Positions 13,001-25,095 of a stretch of DNA of 64,000 nt are shown here, one piece after another; the stretch's first letter is position 1, and each line of letters opens with the position of its first letter. The notes beneath the pieces were generated by a model. That model was not told the origin of the DNA. It worked only from the letters and a program-made list of their open reading frames with translations, and did not search any database. The stretch is from positions 500,157-564,156 of the forward strand of contig NW_006917095.1 in NCBI RefSeq assembly GCF_000516985.1, read 5' to 3'. Source of the DNA: Pestalotiopsis fici W106-1 (taxonomy: Eukaryota > Ascomycota > Sordariomycetes > Amphisphaeriales > Sporocadaceae). A program made the position numbers and the translations under genes.

Positions 13001-13588
13001 GCACAATCCAAGGAAGGTCACCGAGCCCGAACGTCAATTTCTTCACCCTTGGCAAACCTGGCGAAACCTGTCAGCGGAGACCGGATGTCCCAAGGCTTCA
13101 TGGATCTTCAGCTGGGCGAGGCCCAGGGCAGCGCTGCGTTTGGTGTAAGAGATGACACACAACTGCGTGACCAGAGTCCCAAAAATGGGCCCTATGGCCT
13201 CACACGTCCAGAGAGCCAAGTGTCAAGCTACAATAACAGCTCAGCTAGATCGCCGGCCTTTGTTGGTTCGACCTTCCCCCAACAATTCACTGCGATTTCT
13301 GGAAACGAGACGTCGCTAGAATTCCCTAGCTCAAGCAATATCTGGGCTGGCACACCTGCTGGAGCGAGAGCTCCTCGAAATACCGTCGCTTGTAACGGCA
13401 ATTACTTTGATGGTACAACCGCCTTTGGTCGGAACGGCAACGTCAATAACCGCAATGATCCCACTCACTTCCGTAATAGGCTCGAAGAGTTGGGCGCTGG
13501 CGTTGGGGAATCGGTTACAGCTTACGACAGAGCAGTCCTAGAGGCCGCGATGGACGATGCTGACAGAAAACGATCCCAGCAGCGGTGA
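10051..13588 (+). CDS. EST1/SMG7-family 14-3-3-like protein
   Basis: Member of the EST1/Ebs1/SMG5-7 family, which acts in nonsense-mediated decay or telomere maintenance through a 14-3-3-like, TPR-type helical domain. Three exons: 10051-10094, 10242-10411 and 10464-13588, giving about 1112 residues. The family core is visible: VIFYDFEYAQDKDVEGSLWQ, then DFLKTSQFFYRTYIQRLA, CYLTLVRMGDLARYRCQHL, LDIALTYYGLARMLNPDDG and ASYHQTAVLYQ with FEIIYHFLRSV. The C-terminal ~400 residues are disordered, rich in Ser, Asn, Gln and Ala, with an acidic patch DEDDDDDPYG. The second intron uses a weak GTCGTA donor and an acceptor at 10463, so residues around 70 are uncertain. I cannot tell from sequence alone whether it serves decay or telomeres. 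Confidence 0.85.
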
Positions 13589-15272
13589 ATGTCCCAAATA
13601 CATGTCAATCATTGCGAATGACTATCAGTCAGTCACTTTCCCGCGTGGCGTCGTCGTCTACAAGAAGGACTTCGACACTGGTTCTGCTTTGCCGAGTTGA
13701 ACGGGACTATTGTCTTGAGAAGCGGGACTCCCCGCAATGGACTCACAGCTTGTGCACTTGCTGAATTCTGGACCATGTCCTTCCTGTATAACAGTTGACC
13801 GCCAGGTAGCAAGAGGGCAGGCTTCGGATGTTCAATTGAAATTCATGGAAATGGGGCCTTGAACCCGCTTCGCGTGAAACTTTTCTGAGTTTCCGCGAGT
13901 ATTAATTGTCAATCGTTTGGCATTACTACAATCAGGCAATTGTGAAGCCTTCAATTAGCTTCCTCGCAATACACGGCCTGTTGAACAGACTCACTGTGCT
14001 AGAGACCATGAGTCCTAGTTGGGACCGATTATTATCGATATCATGTCCGCTTCGGATGTTACAATCTCTTGTCTAGGAGATCGCTTCATGATTCGTTTCT
14101 GAGGACTGTCATGGTCCTCTTGTTTTGTCTTTACGCGCGCACCTGGCGCCAACAATTTCTGTCGAAAGGCTTCTTCTATGCTGCCAAGTTTCCAGAGCCG
14201 GGCCAGCAAGGCCGATCTAGCAATAATGAAAAGAAACGCGAATTGATTTTTGCTTGCTCAGACACACACCCGGTCATTTCCTGTGCATCTATCCGACAGC
14301 AGGGCGAAACCCGGATATGACTTGTTGAGGGGACACTAGTGTGTGAATCGAGAGCAGAGCCCGCAGTCATTTTTTCTAGCAAAAAGTTGTGGTTTCAATG
14401 ATGTAATGTAATGTGTTGTAAGCTGGTCACCAAAAGTCCGTCCTCGGGGAAGGAGAGACATCCTGTCAGTAATTTCGAGCTCAAGGCTCGTCGTATTGGA
14501 GCAAAGAAAGGATTCTGCACTCGCTTGTATCGACTGTTACATGAATCTTTTTACCATAAGTAGTTTATGGATCAATCATATTGAGCACTTTCTTTTCTGG
14601 GAATGTGCAAGTAGACGTCTCGATCCATGCCTTGAGTAGCGTGAAGTGGTGAGAAAAGTTCATCAACGGTACTTATTGCTTTTGTCTGGAACACACCGAG
14701 TTCACGTTACATCTGACCAGACAAGGTCACAGAAACGTTGAGACTGTTCTCCCACTTCCTAGCAGCCAGTATCCAGATGTATATTCTTCTGTACAAGCAC
14801 AATGATTGGTGTATCATATGTTCCGGCAAAGCTGCTCAAATCGCACAATATGAGTTTACGCGATGCTTGATTCTTACAAGCCACGTCTATTGGAAGAAGA
14901 AAATCATCTCCCTATCAAAAGAAATAAAATAAAATGCTCGATGAAAATGCCCTGTTGTTGAAACCTATTTTGTATCTCTAAACGCCAAACATTCGTGACT
15001 TCTTAACAAAGGTGACCAGGCTCTCTCTCTCTCTTCTTTCTCTATCGTTGTGTTGAAAAATGGTCTGATTGACCATAGCAGGCGTCTAAAACACCAAATA
15101 TGCGCTCGAAACCCCGAGCTATGCCTTTCCGTTGGGCCGAAAAGACACGCCAAGTAGTCTCATTCAGATCATGAGACCATTATCCCCCAAGAGCCTGAAG
15201 TCGCCATGGTGGCATAATGTGCCAATTTGGCTTTCCTCATCATGTCACATCCTGCAAAACACGTCAGGGCTT
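13589..15272. other. Convergent intergenic region, EST1-like gene / adenosine kinase
   Basis: 1.7 kb between two stop codons. It has short unsupported frames only and a CT repeat at 15021-15034. No gene is recognised. Confidence 0.45.
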
Positions 15273-16706
15273 TTATGCCTTGGCGTAGGTCTGCTTGGGG
15301 AAGGGGTAACTGCAAAAGAGAAAAGAATTAGCATTTTGATATCAGGTGGTAAACCAAGAGTGATACGTACGAAGGACCCAGCTCCTGGATGCTGAGACGA
15401 GCCAACCACTGACCCAAGTCAACAGCCTCGTCCAGGGTCTTGCCCTGGACGAGACCGGCGACGAAACCACCGGCAAAGGCATCACCGGCACCGTTGGTGT
15501 CGTTGATCTGCTCCTTGCTGATGGCGTGGACAGGGTAGGACTTGACCTCGTCGACGCCCTGCTGGGCGACCACGGTGGGCTCGGTTCCGTGGGTGATGAC
15601 AGCGACACGGGGGCGCTTGGTGTTTGCCTTGGGCAGGTTGGCGAGGTGCTTGGCAATGGCGGCAATGTCGGTCGCGGCAACGTTGAGGTTGTGAGACTCA
15701 GCATAGGCGGCGGCCTCGGTCTCGTTGCAAATGACGTAGTCCCAGTACTTGGACGACTCGTCGAGAGGGTCCTTGAAGAACTGGGCAATGAAGGGAGCCG
15801 AGACGTTGACGACAAAGACCTTGTCGTTGGCAGCGGCCTCCTCTCCGAGGGTCTGGATGGCGGCCGGGCAGACTGAAAGATATGTCAGCGTTATACCTCC
15901 ATGATCATTTGAAAGGAGCATTGGATTTCCCAGTCCAAGAATCTCGGACCATGAAATAGCAAGACAGCACAAACTTACCAGTGAAGTGGTATCCACCGAC
16001 GTAGTAGAACTGAGCACCCTTGACCAGAGCCCATATGTCTTCCCTCTTCAAGTGCTCAAGGTCATAGTGGTTGGCGGCACCCAGGTCGGTGCAGAGACTG
16101 CGGTTGTGTCCAGTGATGACAACACCGCATCGTCCCGTGGGGATCTTGGGGTCGACACGGTACTCGACGCGGAGGCCGACCTGCTTGACGGCGTCACGGA
16201 GGGTGGCGGCGTACTTGTCATCACCGACACCGCCGAGGTAGACGACGCTGTTGGGGGGCAGGATGTACTGAGCACCACGGGCGGTGTTCTGGGCGGCACC
16301 TCCAGCAATCAGCTTGGCGTCGTAGTTGTTCAGCAGGTCCTCGTAGAGCGGGGCGTGCTTCTCCTCGGCCAGGATGGCATCGTTGTCCTTGAGGCCGTAC
16401 TTGTCGAGAAGAGCCTTGTCACCAACGGCTTGGATATCTGGAAAGACGTGTCAGAGCTAAACATGGAAAAGAGTCGGGTAAATCTTTCACGAATAGGGTG
16501 AAGGTTATTCTCAAGATGGGTAACTATCGGTGTATTCTTTGGGGGTGGAGGTATTATCGGAGGGTTTCCCACCATTGTAGTCGGAAACCCATTGCCCCTC
16601 ATTCATTGAGAAGGGAATATGTAGAATGAGTTGCAGAGTAGGAGAGGTTCTTACCAAGCAGGGGGTTCTCCAGACACAGGAGAGCGAATTCCTTGTTAGC
16701 GGCCAT
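15273..16706 (-). CDS. ado1: Adenosine kinase
   Basis: Phosphorylates adenosine to AMP with ATP; purine salvage and clearance of adenosine made by the methyl cycle. Four exons: 16706-16655, 16437-15979, 15872-15371 and 15309-15273, giving 349 residues, typical for the PfkB-family enzyme. Seen: FALLCLENPLLGDIQAVGD at the N-terminus, the substrate/glycine motif IAGGAAQNTARGAQYIL, and the PfkB signature INDTNGAGDAFAGGFVAGL, with Asp301 the expected catalytic base. It ends SYPFPKQTYAKA. Introns show GTAAG/GTACGT donors. I chose the ATG at 16706 because it matches family N-termini. The frame stays open upstream to an ATG at 17039, which could add a 111-residue leader (see findings). Confidence 0.96.
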
Positions 16707-17813
16707 TGTATAGTTTGATCTCAAGGGGTTGATGTGGGTTGTAGTGGTGTAGGTCGGAAGTATGAAGCTGCAATGATGGCGGGGTGAGATTTTATGAGGG
16801 ACGAGGGTGGTGGGGTTGGTTTTCGGGGTCCTTTCGGTCAACGTGCTCTGGTCGGTGGGGCGGCGCTCGAAAGTACTGCTGCTGCTGCTGCTGCTGCTGT
16901 GCCTGCTGCATGTAACCAATGTGGTAGTAGTGAGAGCTACTAATGACCTGGAGGTCCAATATTGTTGCTGATGATGGGTAAGACGAGGGATCGCCCTCCA
17001 GATACCGCGAGCAATTGGCGCTGGTAGATTTGCCATCATTTAATCATTGACGTGCAAGATTGACGTGTGAAATGGCTGGAATGAGTGTCCAGGACAGATG
17101 GAAGTTTGCACTCCAAATATAACAACTCTATGCCCGTGGTAACAAGACGGCTCAAATATTACGTCAAAAAAATAAAGCGGCATCTTATGATAGTCACGCG
17201 GCGGTCGGAATCAACGCATTGAACTGCACAACTACGCGGGGAACAAGTCAATCGCATACATATCCATGTTCCATATACACTCATATTTGCCTGTATGTTC
17301 GAAGTTGCATTAGTCCCGCCTTTTGCGCAGCCACAATGTCAGGCTTCCTCTGGCTAACATGGATAAGTTGATGCGCCCGACTCTGGAAACTATACTGTCC
17401 ATGGCAAAGAACTGGTCCTTGACCGTAGCTTGTCGTCCTCATTGGGATGCCGAGGTGTGCACCAGTAACTGCAATTGTCCAAATGATGCGTACTACCATG
17501 CGACAAATCTATCACCATCCATAACAGCCATAGTTGGAAATTAGAACAGGTACTTATTCATCATCTCGGGGGTTCTCTTTGAAGCAACACTTTTTTTTGG
17601 GGTCCAGCAGCCTTCCCATAAATATCACGAGGATCGAAGAATCAAGGTCGCATAAATCATCAGAAATTTGTCTTGAACCGGGTACATCCCATTGAGCCTT
17701 TTTTCTCATACCTAGCTCAACCTGTACCTACAGATGCAAAGAAGTAACGAAGCAAACTCCGAACCCATTGTGATCGTCGCGAACCACCAAATGTGCATGC
17801 CCTGGAGAATACC
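16707..17813. other. Region between ado1 and rpl2
   Basis: The first ~330 nt are an open upstream frame of ado1. The remainder up to the rpl2 stop shows no supportable gene. Frames at 17281-17499 and 17323-17544 are short and mutually overlapping on opposite strands. Confidence 0.45.
16876..16899. repeat. (CTG)8 microsatellite
   Basis: Eight CTG units on the plus strand, CAG on the strand of ado1, about 170 nt upstream of its assigned start. In the open upstream frame it encodes a serine run. Confidence 0.95.
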
Positions 17814-19000
17814 TTACTCCTTCGTCTTCTGAGTACCACGCAGCAGACCAGTTCTTCTGGCGGCAATGAGACCCGCCTTTTGACCCTGTGCAGCGTACCT
17901 CGAGATGGTCGAGGCCTTACCAATGTGCTGGTGGTTACCCTGTTCAAGTGTGTCAGCACCAATCCAATCATCTTTTTTGCTGTTGGGAAGGGGGGAAAAC
18001 GTACACCACCGTGAGGGTGATCAACGGGGTTCATGGCAACACCACGAGTCTTGGGCCAGCTGTTGCGCTTGACAGCGAACTTGTGCTTGGCACGCGAGGC
18101 CTTGAGGAGGGGCTTGTCGGTTCTGCCACCACCAGCGACGATACCGACCATACCACGGGCGGAGCTGGAGATGACCTTCTTGGCACCAGAGGGGAGCTTG
18201 ACGCGGGTCTTGCCCTCGTCGGGGTTGTGGCCGACGATGGTGATGTAGTTGCCGGAGGTGCGGCCCAGAGCGCCACGGTCACCGACCTTCTCCTCGACGT
18301 TGGAGATGACGGTACCCTCGGGCATGGAGCCCAGGGGCAGGACGTTACCGACGGTCAGAGCGGCGTTCTTTCCGGCGTAGATGAACTGGCCAGTGTACAT
18401 GCCCTCGTTGGCGATGAAGGTCTCGGTCTGCTGCTTGAACTTGTAGGTGGATCGGAACATGACCTTGGCGAGGGGAGCACCTCGGCCGGGGTCGTGGACG
18501 ATCTCCTTCACGATACCGCGGACGTATCCATGGCGCTCGGCGTAGTCGAGAGATCTGAACTTGGCAGGAGCCTTGCGCAAGTGGGAGTTGGAGGCTATGG
18601 TGAAGTAAAAAATTAGTAACCTGTACCACCTAGCACTGCGCAATTGCTATTGATGCTGCTTTCTCTTTCTCTCTGTTTCTGTCCGTGATCCAACGTCTTG
18701 TTGGTTGTGCGTAGGTTTCCATCTCTTTCGAATTCCTCCTCTTTTCAGCTTCTGTAACCTCTTCGTTCTTTGCTGTTTCCTTCTTCCCCCAGCCAGTCGT
18801 GAATCGTTTCGAGATCGAGTAGAAGAGCAGCGTCGAGTTGCGTTTGCACCGATTGAGAACAAGAAAAGTTTCGTTGCGGTCATGACTTACTGAAGATACC
18901 ACCCTGACCCTTTCTCTGGTTACGAATCTGGCAAAATTGTTAGCATGAACAGGAACTGCAGCAGTCATGGTGGCCGGCGAATACATACCACGCGACCCAT
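17814..19000 (-). CDS. rpl2: 60S ribosomal protein L2 (uL2; mammalian L8)
   Basis: Universally conserved large-subunit protein near the peptidyl-transferase centre. Four exons: 19000-18989, 18927-18891, 18594-18005 and 17939-17814, giving 254 residues, the exact eukaryotic length. The first exon codes only MGRV, a common ribosomal-protein layout. Further landmarks: [72 protein letters not shown] and the signature [20 protein letters not shown], whose conserved His is needed for activity. It ends [10 protein letters not shown]. The 296-nt second intron was checked for a box C/D snoRNA without success. Codon use is strongly C-ending, as expected for a highly expressed gene. Confidence 0.97.
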
Positions 19001-19790
19001 CTTGCCGGTCTATCTGGGCGTGATTTATCGTGGTGGTTGAGATGCGTAGTGAATGATGGGAAGGGAAGATTTCAAGGCCTCAAATCTTAACCCACCCGAA
19101 AATTGCGGATTTTCCCAAGTGTAGTCGAGTTTGTGGGAAGTGGCTCCCCTGCCGCTGATTGGCACTGATAAGTGGAGACTTTTCTTTTCCAGCGACCCTA
19201 GCGGCCTGAGGCACACATTTTTTATCCAAATTCAATGAACTGCGCTAGAGGCCAAACAGGACAGTTGTGGCTTCATCAGTCCAGCCTCAATGCATGTGTC
19301 AGCTTGTGGCTGTAATGTCTGTAAATCTCATCATCTGTGTAACTCTGAATTCACCCCCTAGCTCGGGAATTTCCCCTTCGCAATCCCTGAACGACGCGCT
19401 AGCCGAATCAGCAGTGAACCTTCTTGAAAGCTACATGCTACCTGAGCATACAATACCCAAATCTCGAGTGGACCTAATAATGGCGCGCCGCTACTAGGTT
19501 AACGCTTGACTTTGAGGAAAGCCAGCAACAGCCAGCCAGCCAGCCAGCCGTCAGCAAAGGGACCGAAACGTTGGAACAAACATCCTCAGCCTTGTGTCGC
19601 CGTTCCCTTTCTTTCGTCGAAAGCAGATTCCAAACTTCTCTGCATCATTCTTTTCCAATTCTGTCCTGCATAGATATTTTCGACATCTTTTTTTCTTTGT
19701 CCCTTGTTCTTTTCGCCAGTACAAGCAAATCTTCTGATACGATCTGTCACCTGCCTGCTCTTCGCCAAGCCGTAGAGCAAACTCTCCAAG
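19001..19790. other. Divergent intergenic region, rpl2 / RRM gene
   Basis: About 790 bp between opposite start codons. It carries a CCAG-type tetranucleotide repeat at 19531-19549 and pyrimidine-rich stretches just before the RRM gene, consistent with promoters. No gene is recognised. Confidence 0.5.
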
Positions 19791-20963
19791 ATGGCGAAAA
19801 TCGCAACCGACTTCAACAAGATCATCAATGCAGGTATGCCTACAGAGCATTTGCGCCCCCCACGCCGACAGACCACTCTCCATGCGCCTCCTTCTTTTCT
19901 ACGAAATCTTTCGCGCGACTGACCATATAACCACCATGCAGGACGCGAGCGCAAGAAGAACGAAGCCCTCGCTGCCAAGATCTTTGGCAGCAAAGACAAC
20001 CGTCGCTCCAGCGCCCCAGGCAACACCAGCAGCAACAGCGCAGTAGGAGGCTCGCTCGCGAGTAGAGTAGGCGTAAAGAAGGCGGGTGCGCGGGGAGCAG
20101 CAGGTGGAGGAGCCAAGGCAGCTGCTGTGCCGGCTGGCAATATCAATGGCGAGTGGCTGCACGACTTGCACGGCACGCGCACGACCCCCAATCTCCGGGC
20201 CCGCGGCCAGCAGCAGCAACAACAACAACAACAGCAACAGCAACAGCCCATCGGCGGTGCCCTGGCCGCCAGGATACACGCCCCCGGTACCAAGCCCGCT
20301 GCGGCCAAGACAAAAGGCGGCATCCCGACGGGCCCCCGCAATGCGAATAACCGCGCCGCCAGACTTGCCAGTGCCGTGTCGCGGACCTCCAACACCCAGA
20401 TGAACGTTGCGCAGGCGCCGTCTCGGGGCCTGTCGATCCGCGGTCTGGCTGGACCTTATGCGGTGATGGCGCAAAACTTTGCGCCCGGCACGACGGCCGC
20501 GGATATCGAGAGCGCAATGACACCCGTCGGCGGCATCGTATCGAGCTGCAAATTGATCAAAGTTCAGCCCATTGTCATTGCCGAGGTTGTCTTTGAGAGC
20601 AAGGAGGGAGCTGATAGGGTGATTCAGACGTTCAACAACCAAACAGTGAGTCTTGGCCGTCATGACTTTGTTCATTTTATTTATACTAACTCAACATGGA
20701 AGGCTGACGGACGTCTGCTTCATGTCTACCATAAGCCAGCTGGCAGCCCCAGCTACAACCCGCCCTCTGCGCCCCGGGCCCAACGATCGAACGAATCGAG
20801 GTCCGGGACCGGCGTGGTAGTTGACGGCTCAAACGGCTTTGACGACCCCATGGACTCGGATCACCACAACGATAGCAGCCTCTACAGCGACCAGCTCGTC
20901 AACAGATCCGACGCCAGTCGTCGGGGACGAGGTTTCCAGAACCGTGGCGGCCGTGGCCGGTAG
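19791..20963 (+). CDS. RRM-domain RNA-binding protein with poly-Q tract
   Basis: Predicted RNA-binding protein. Three exons: 19791-19833, 19942-20645 and 20703-20963, giving 335 residues. The first ~150 residues are disordered, with a poly-glutamine run (coded at about 20209-20247) and Ala/Arg-rich segments. A degenerate RRM follows: SIRGLAGPYAVMAQNFAPG (RNP2-like), IVSSCKLIKVQPIVIAEVVF, then ADRVIQTFNNQTADGRLLHVY. The tail ends in RRGRGFQNRGGRGR, an RGG-like motif. The 57-nt second intron is in frame without a stop, but splicing restores the RRM end FNNQTADGRLLHVY and it has a TACTAAC branch site. The family looks fungal; I do not recognise a named yeast orthologue. Confidence 0.85.
20209..20247 (+). 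repeat. CAG/CAA glutamine-codon repeat
   Basis: Mixed CAG/CAA codons giving about 13 consecutive glutamines inside the RRM protein. Interrupted codon use suggests a stable rather than freshly expanded tract. Confidence 0.85.
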
Positions 20964-22285
20964 GACCGGTACCAAGGCCCGGAGACGAACTATTATTGGT
21001 AGAATAAACCATAGCCTTGCCTTGTTTTGGCCGCGTCCCCGTTCGGAGAGCTACAAAACAGGCTTTGGCTGTGCCCTATAGAGTGATGTGCTTGAAGCGT
21101 TGTCAGAAGGAACAGGCTTGAGAGGATACTGCGTACAAAACCGCGGGGAAATTATAGGAGTATGGCGTTCTGGTTACGGCATTGAACGGTAGCGGACAGA
21201 AGTTGTCAATCACTTTGTTGTAAAGAATGATCCTGCATAATACGACTTTCAAACAGATGGCATTCACATGACTCCCCGTGCAAGACTTGCCGTGCAACGA
21301 GATGCCTCGAGATGCGACTCCAATGGAAGTTTGGGATGGATTCCTTTTTATTGCTAAACTCAGAGCTAGCATCTTCGCCTAAGCCGGCCATTTGATTGGA
21401 CCTTTACTTCAATGGGCTTCCGCAGAGAATACATTTTTCCTTCTCACTCGGGATGTCAAAAGGATCCATGGCCATCGGCTTTCCCCTACACCTCCTATGA
21501 ATGCCATCATGATCAATACTAGGTATATCAATTGGGAAATGTATTTTCACATTCTGCCCATGTTCATAATGCAATGGTGTCTCCCGTGCTATTTCCAATG
21601 AGGCCGCCACAACCTCCCCGATGCCCCTACTATCTGCGTCAATCAGTCTTGCTCCTGGACTACTGAGACAAAGAAGCAAGAGAAGGCCGATGTGGAGCAC
21701 AACGTGCACCTGTCGGTTCAAGAGAGAGACTTGTGTATCCTCAGCATATTGCTGCAAAACCACCTTGGCGGGTACAATTTCTTGCCACTGGGTGGGTTTC
21801 TCCGGTCCAACCTTTACCCCCGTCTTAGACCTGTCTCAGTCTACTGCTGGCTGCAGTATCAGCAACAGCCTTCGGCTGGAATATCCCTCGTCTTTCTCCT
21901 TCCATCCGCCTCCCAAATAATTTACAAGAGTTTCATGGAAACTCACTTGTGCAAAGCGTACCATTGGCCTTCAAATTACGGTGCCCTGCCAAGCCCTTCG
22001 AGAAGTGCTTGAATAAAAATGTGTTTGTCGTGCGGCGGTCTCACCACAACAAAGTCGGCGTACAAGAGGCGACGAGCTGGAGTATTTGACAAAGAACAAT
22101 GATAGGGCAGAATCGATGGCAATGCTGATTTCGAGGTCATCCGCTGCGCATGCTATCCTAGTAATGTGCCAATATAACCCCTCATAGTGCCAAAGACCGC
22201 AGGCAGTCCGCTCATCACGGTGTAAGAGCGAGGGAAAGGGATCTTACTCCAAAGAATTCGGTGTTTTGTCCTGAAAGTCGCTATT
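20964..22285. other. Convergent intergenic region, RRM gene / yak1
   Basis: 1.3 kb between stop codons. The only longer frame (21404-21763, minus) has a hydrophobic stretch but no recognisable family, and overlaps plus-strand frames. I see no supported gene. Confidence 0.4.
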
Positions 22286-25095
22286 TCAGTGCCATGGGCT
22301 TTGTCCGCCTCCCATGAATCCTTCCTCCAAAGTTCTCTCCTCCAAGTTGCGAATGAGGTTTCCTCTATTGCCACCTCGTTGAGCTCGGCTATCTCTCCTG
22401 CCAGTGATTCTACCGGCTCCGGGGTCGGGCAAGCCAATGCCGTCAGCCGGAGGAGGATAGTAAGCGGGACTGGGCTGCAATCGAATGGGCTGACTTGGGT
22501 CAAGGTGACTAGCAACTCGTTGAATTGTGGCCGGGATACCATTTTGCTGCTGATCCATAGTCGAAGCTCGCTGTCGCCCAGCCCGTACAGTTGCTTGTTG
22601 GTAGAGATTTTGTTGCGGCTGAACACCAGCGTAATTTGCTGGTGGCATCTGGGCAGGCACTTGGTTGATGGGCATCTGTGCATAAGGACTTGGTTGAGCG
22701 GAGCCGTAAGGCGCACTGACGTGGGAAACACCCGGTGAATACATGTTGTTATTGTTGTTGGGGTACATGGGTGGCTGTCCGTGAGGCGATTGCGGATATC
22801 CGGGACTCTGCTGCTGCACAGCATAAGCACCTTGCGCCGCGGCCTGAGCCTGGGCCTGCGCAGCCTGCGCCCGCTGTTTGCTAAGTTCGGCGGCTTGTTG
22901 CTGTTGTTGCGTTCCAGGGGCTAGTGTGCGGTTCAATGAGCTGGCCTTGAGGTTCATCGGCGGCACAAACGGTCCTGTGAACTTCTGCTGCGTGATGAAT
23001 GGGTGAAGCTTGGCCTGCTGAGGCGACCATCTCTCCAGAGGACTAATGGTCAGCAAACCCCTCACAAAATCGATAAATGCGATTCGATTGTTCATTTCTG
23101 TGAACAAGCTGTTAGTTTTTTTCTTTTTTTTTTTTCTTTTCTCGTTAGTTAGATTTTTCCCTTACCTCGATCGATCTCGCTTTGTTTCATGTTCTTCCGT
23201 GGCATCGGATACGACTTGATGATCTCTGGCAGAGTACTGGCCTGGAAATACTTCTTGCTGGGCTGCTCCTTTGTCCCTCGCTCGCGTGCATACTGCTCCA
23301 TACTTTTCAGATGGTAGGTCTTGCGACCAAACTCATCTTGACGCTTTTCAAAGAAATCGCCGGCTTGTTTGCCGACCTCGATCATCCAGTTTGGAGGGTT
23401 TCCAAGCATCTCGACGATTCTCGAGACTTGGTTATACTCGGAAGAACCAGGGAACAAGGGCAATCCAAGGAACAGCTCGACTACGATACAGCCAAGTGAC
23501 CACATGTCAATTGCTGACGAATACGGAAGGCCTAGAAGAACCTCTGGCGATCGGTAGAATCTGGACTGAATGTAGGTGTACACCGTTTGGCGCTCGTCGC
23601 AGGCCGATCCAAAATCAATGATCTTGATGATGGGGCTTTCGAGGTTCTTCAACAGGATGTTCTCCGGCTTCAAGTCACAGTGAATGAGGCGTGCCTTGTT
23701 CAGCAGGGCCAGACCGTTGAGCAACTGCTGGGCAAATACCCGCACCAAGGTAGTGCTGAGACCTCGGAACTGATTTTGCTTGATAAGTTCATAGAGGTTG
23801 ACGCTGAGAAGTTCGAAAACCAAGCAGAGATGCTGGCGATGAATAAAGGTATCCTTCAGTCGCAGCAAATGGTGGTCGTCGTTCTTGTCTAATTTGGTGT
23901 TCAAAAGATCAAGAACGGAAACCTCCATCATACTCTGGTTGAAATAAGCCGTCCGGTTTTTGATGACTTTGACGGCCACGACCTCTTGCGTCTTGAGGTT
24001 CTGGCATTTGACAACCTGTCCAAATGTACCCTGACCAAGCACGTCAAGGATGAGATAACGATTCCTAAGAGCCATGTATCAGTGAATGTGCATGATGAAC
24101 TAAGAAGGTCATGCTCATACTTGTGCCCTGCTTCCTCAGATCCCAAGATGTCGTTGACATATAGAATATAGTCGCTGTCCTCATTATCGTAACCGTCGTT
24201 CTTACTTCCCTTGCTGGGTTTGGTAAGCACTCGGCGAGGGTTTCGAGAGGATTCATATTTGAAGCTAGGGTTGCAGATTCGATAGGTAGCTGGGAGCTGC
24301 GTCGTAAGTGCCTTCAAGGGCTACAGCCATGACAAATAGGTTAGTCGTGGCAATGTTTGGGCTCGTAGCAGGGTGCCTTACGCTGATGAAGCCTCCCTCG
24401 GGGTTTGCTCTGCGGAAAGGTGGTTGCGCATTCACAGTTGGCCTCAAGTCTGAGATGGTCCTGAGCTTCTTGAACTCCGGCACCGGCTTTTTTTCTTGAG
24501 TTCGTCGGGGTTTGAGATCGTTGCCGCCATCGTAGGGTGTAGCGGAGCCTGACTGGCTATCCTGGCCATTATTTCCATATGATGCAAGCATAGGTAGCTG
24601 TGAGCCTTGCCTGCTGGGATAATAAGGGCTTGACGAGTAATCGCTGTTGGCGCGCGTCGGTGACTGGCGATGAGGTGAGAATTGGCCGCTAGCAGACTTT
24701 GGTGGGTACGGCGAGGTTGGCGACAGCACCTCCATGGGTGAGTAGCGTTGTGCAGCAGCAGATGGCTCCGAGTGCAGGTTCATGGCAGCAGTGCGGCTAC
24801 CAGAAGAAGAGAGTTGAGCCTGGTGATGCGGGCGCATTGGATATTTCATGGATCCGTAGGCATCGTGGGCGTCGGGCATAGCAACGTCGCCGTTGTTATC
24901 GCGCAGCTGCGGGGTGGACAAGGGCGAGGTTGCGCTACTCTGCGACACGTTGCCGTATTGATCGTACCTCAGAGGACCCGGGGACTGCTGGTGTTGGCTA
25001 TTCTGCTGTGGATAATCTCCTCGTTGGCTGCTTCCGCCGTTGTATCTTCGCTGCGAGCCGCTGGCAGCGTCCGAGTAGCCCTGCCATTGATCCAT
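22286..25095 (-). CDS. yak1: Dual-specificity DYRK-family kinase Yak1
   Basis: Growth- and stress-regulating kinase acting downstream of nutrient (PKA/TOR) signalling. Four exons: 25095-24382, 24320-24121, 24064-23166 and 23097-22286, giving 874 residues. The N-terminus (~240 residues) is disordered and rich in Ser, Gln, Tyr and Pro. The kinase domain starts near residue 306: LGQGTFGQVVKC, Lys337 in AVKV, catalytic Asp435 in HCDLKPEN, DFG-Asp455, and the activation-loop YTY (Tyr467/Tyr469) with SRFYRSPEV, the hallmark of autophosphorylating DYRKs. The CMGC-type lobe ends in WSPQQAKLHPFI. The C-terminus is Gln/Pro-rich with AQ repeats and ends GGGQSPWH. Introns are 56-68 nt. The start agrees with the first ATG of the long open frame. 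Confidence 0.96.

Noticed and set aside
15342..15815. 157-codon frame inside adenosine kinase
   Set aside because: Out-of-frame shadow of ado1, composed of Ser/Pro/Arg-rich codons.
15986..16501. 171-codon plus-strand frame opposite adenosine kinase exon 2
   Set aside because: Antisense shadow created by the codon bias of ado1.
17888..18616. 242-codon plus-strand frame opposite rpl2
   Set aside because: Antisense shadow of the ribosomal-protein gene, rich in Gly/Val/Asp as expected from its codon bias.
18595..18890. 296-nt second intron of rpl2 as a snoRNA host
   Set aside because: No convincing box C (RUGAUGA) or box D pair was found on the sense strand.
19586..20395. 269-codon minus-strand frame with a poly-Cys run
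   Set aside because: Antisense shadow of the RRM gene; the Cys run is the complement of the glutamine tract.
21404..21763. 119-codon minus-strand frame with a hydrophobic stretch
   Set aside because: No family features, overlaps plus-strand frames, lies in the 3' region of two convergent genes.
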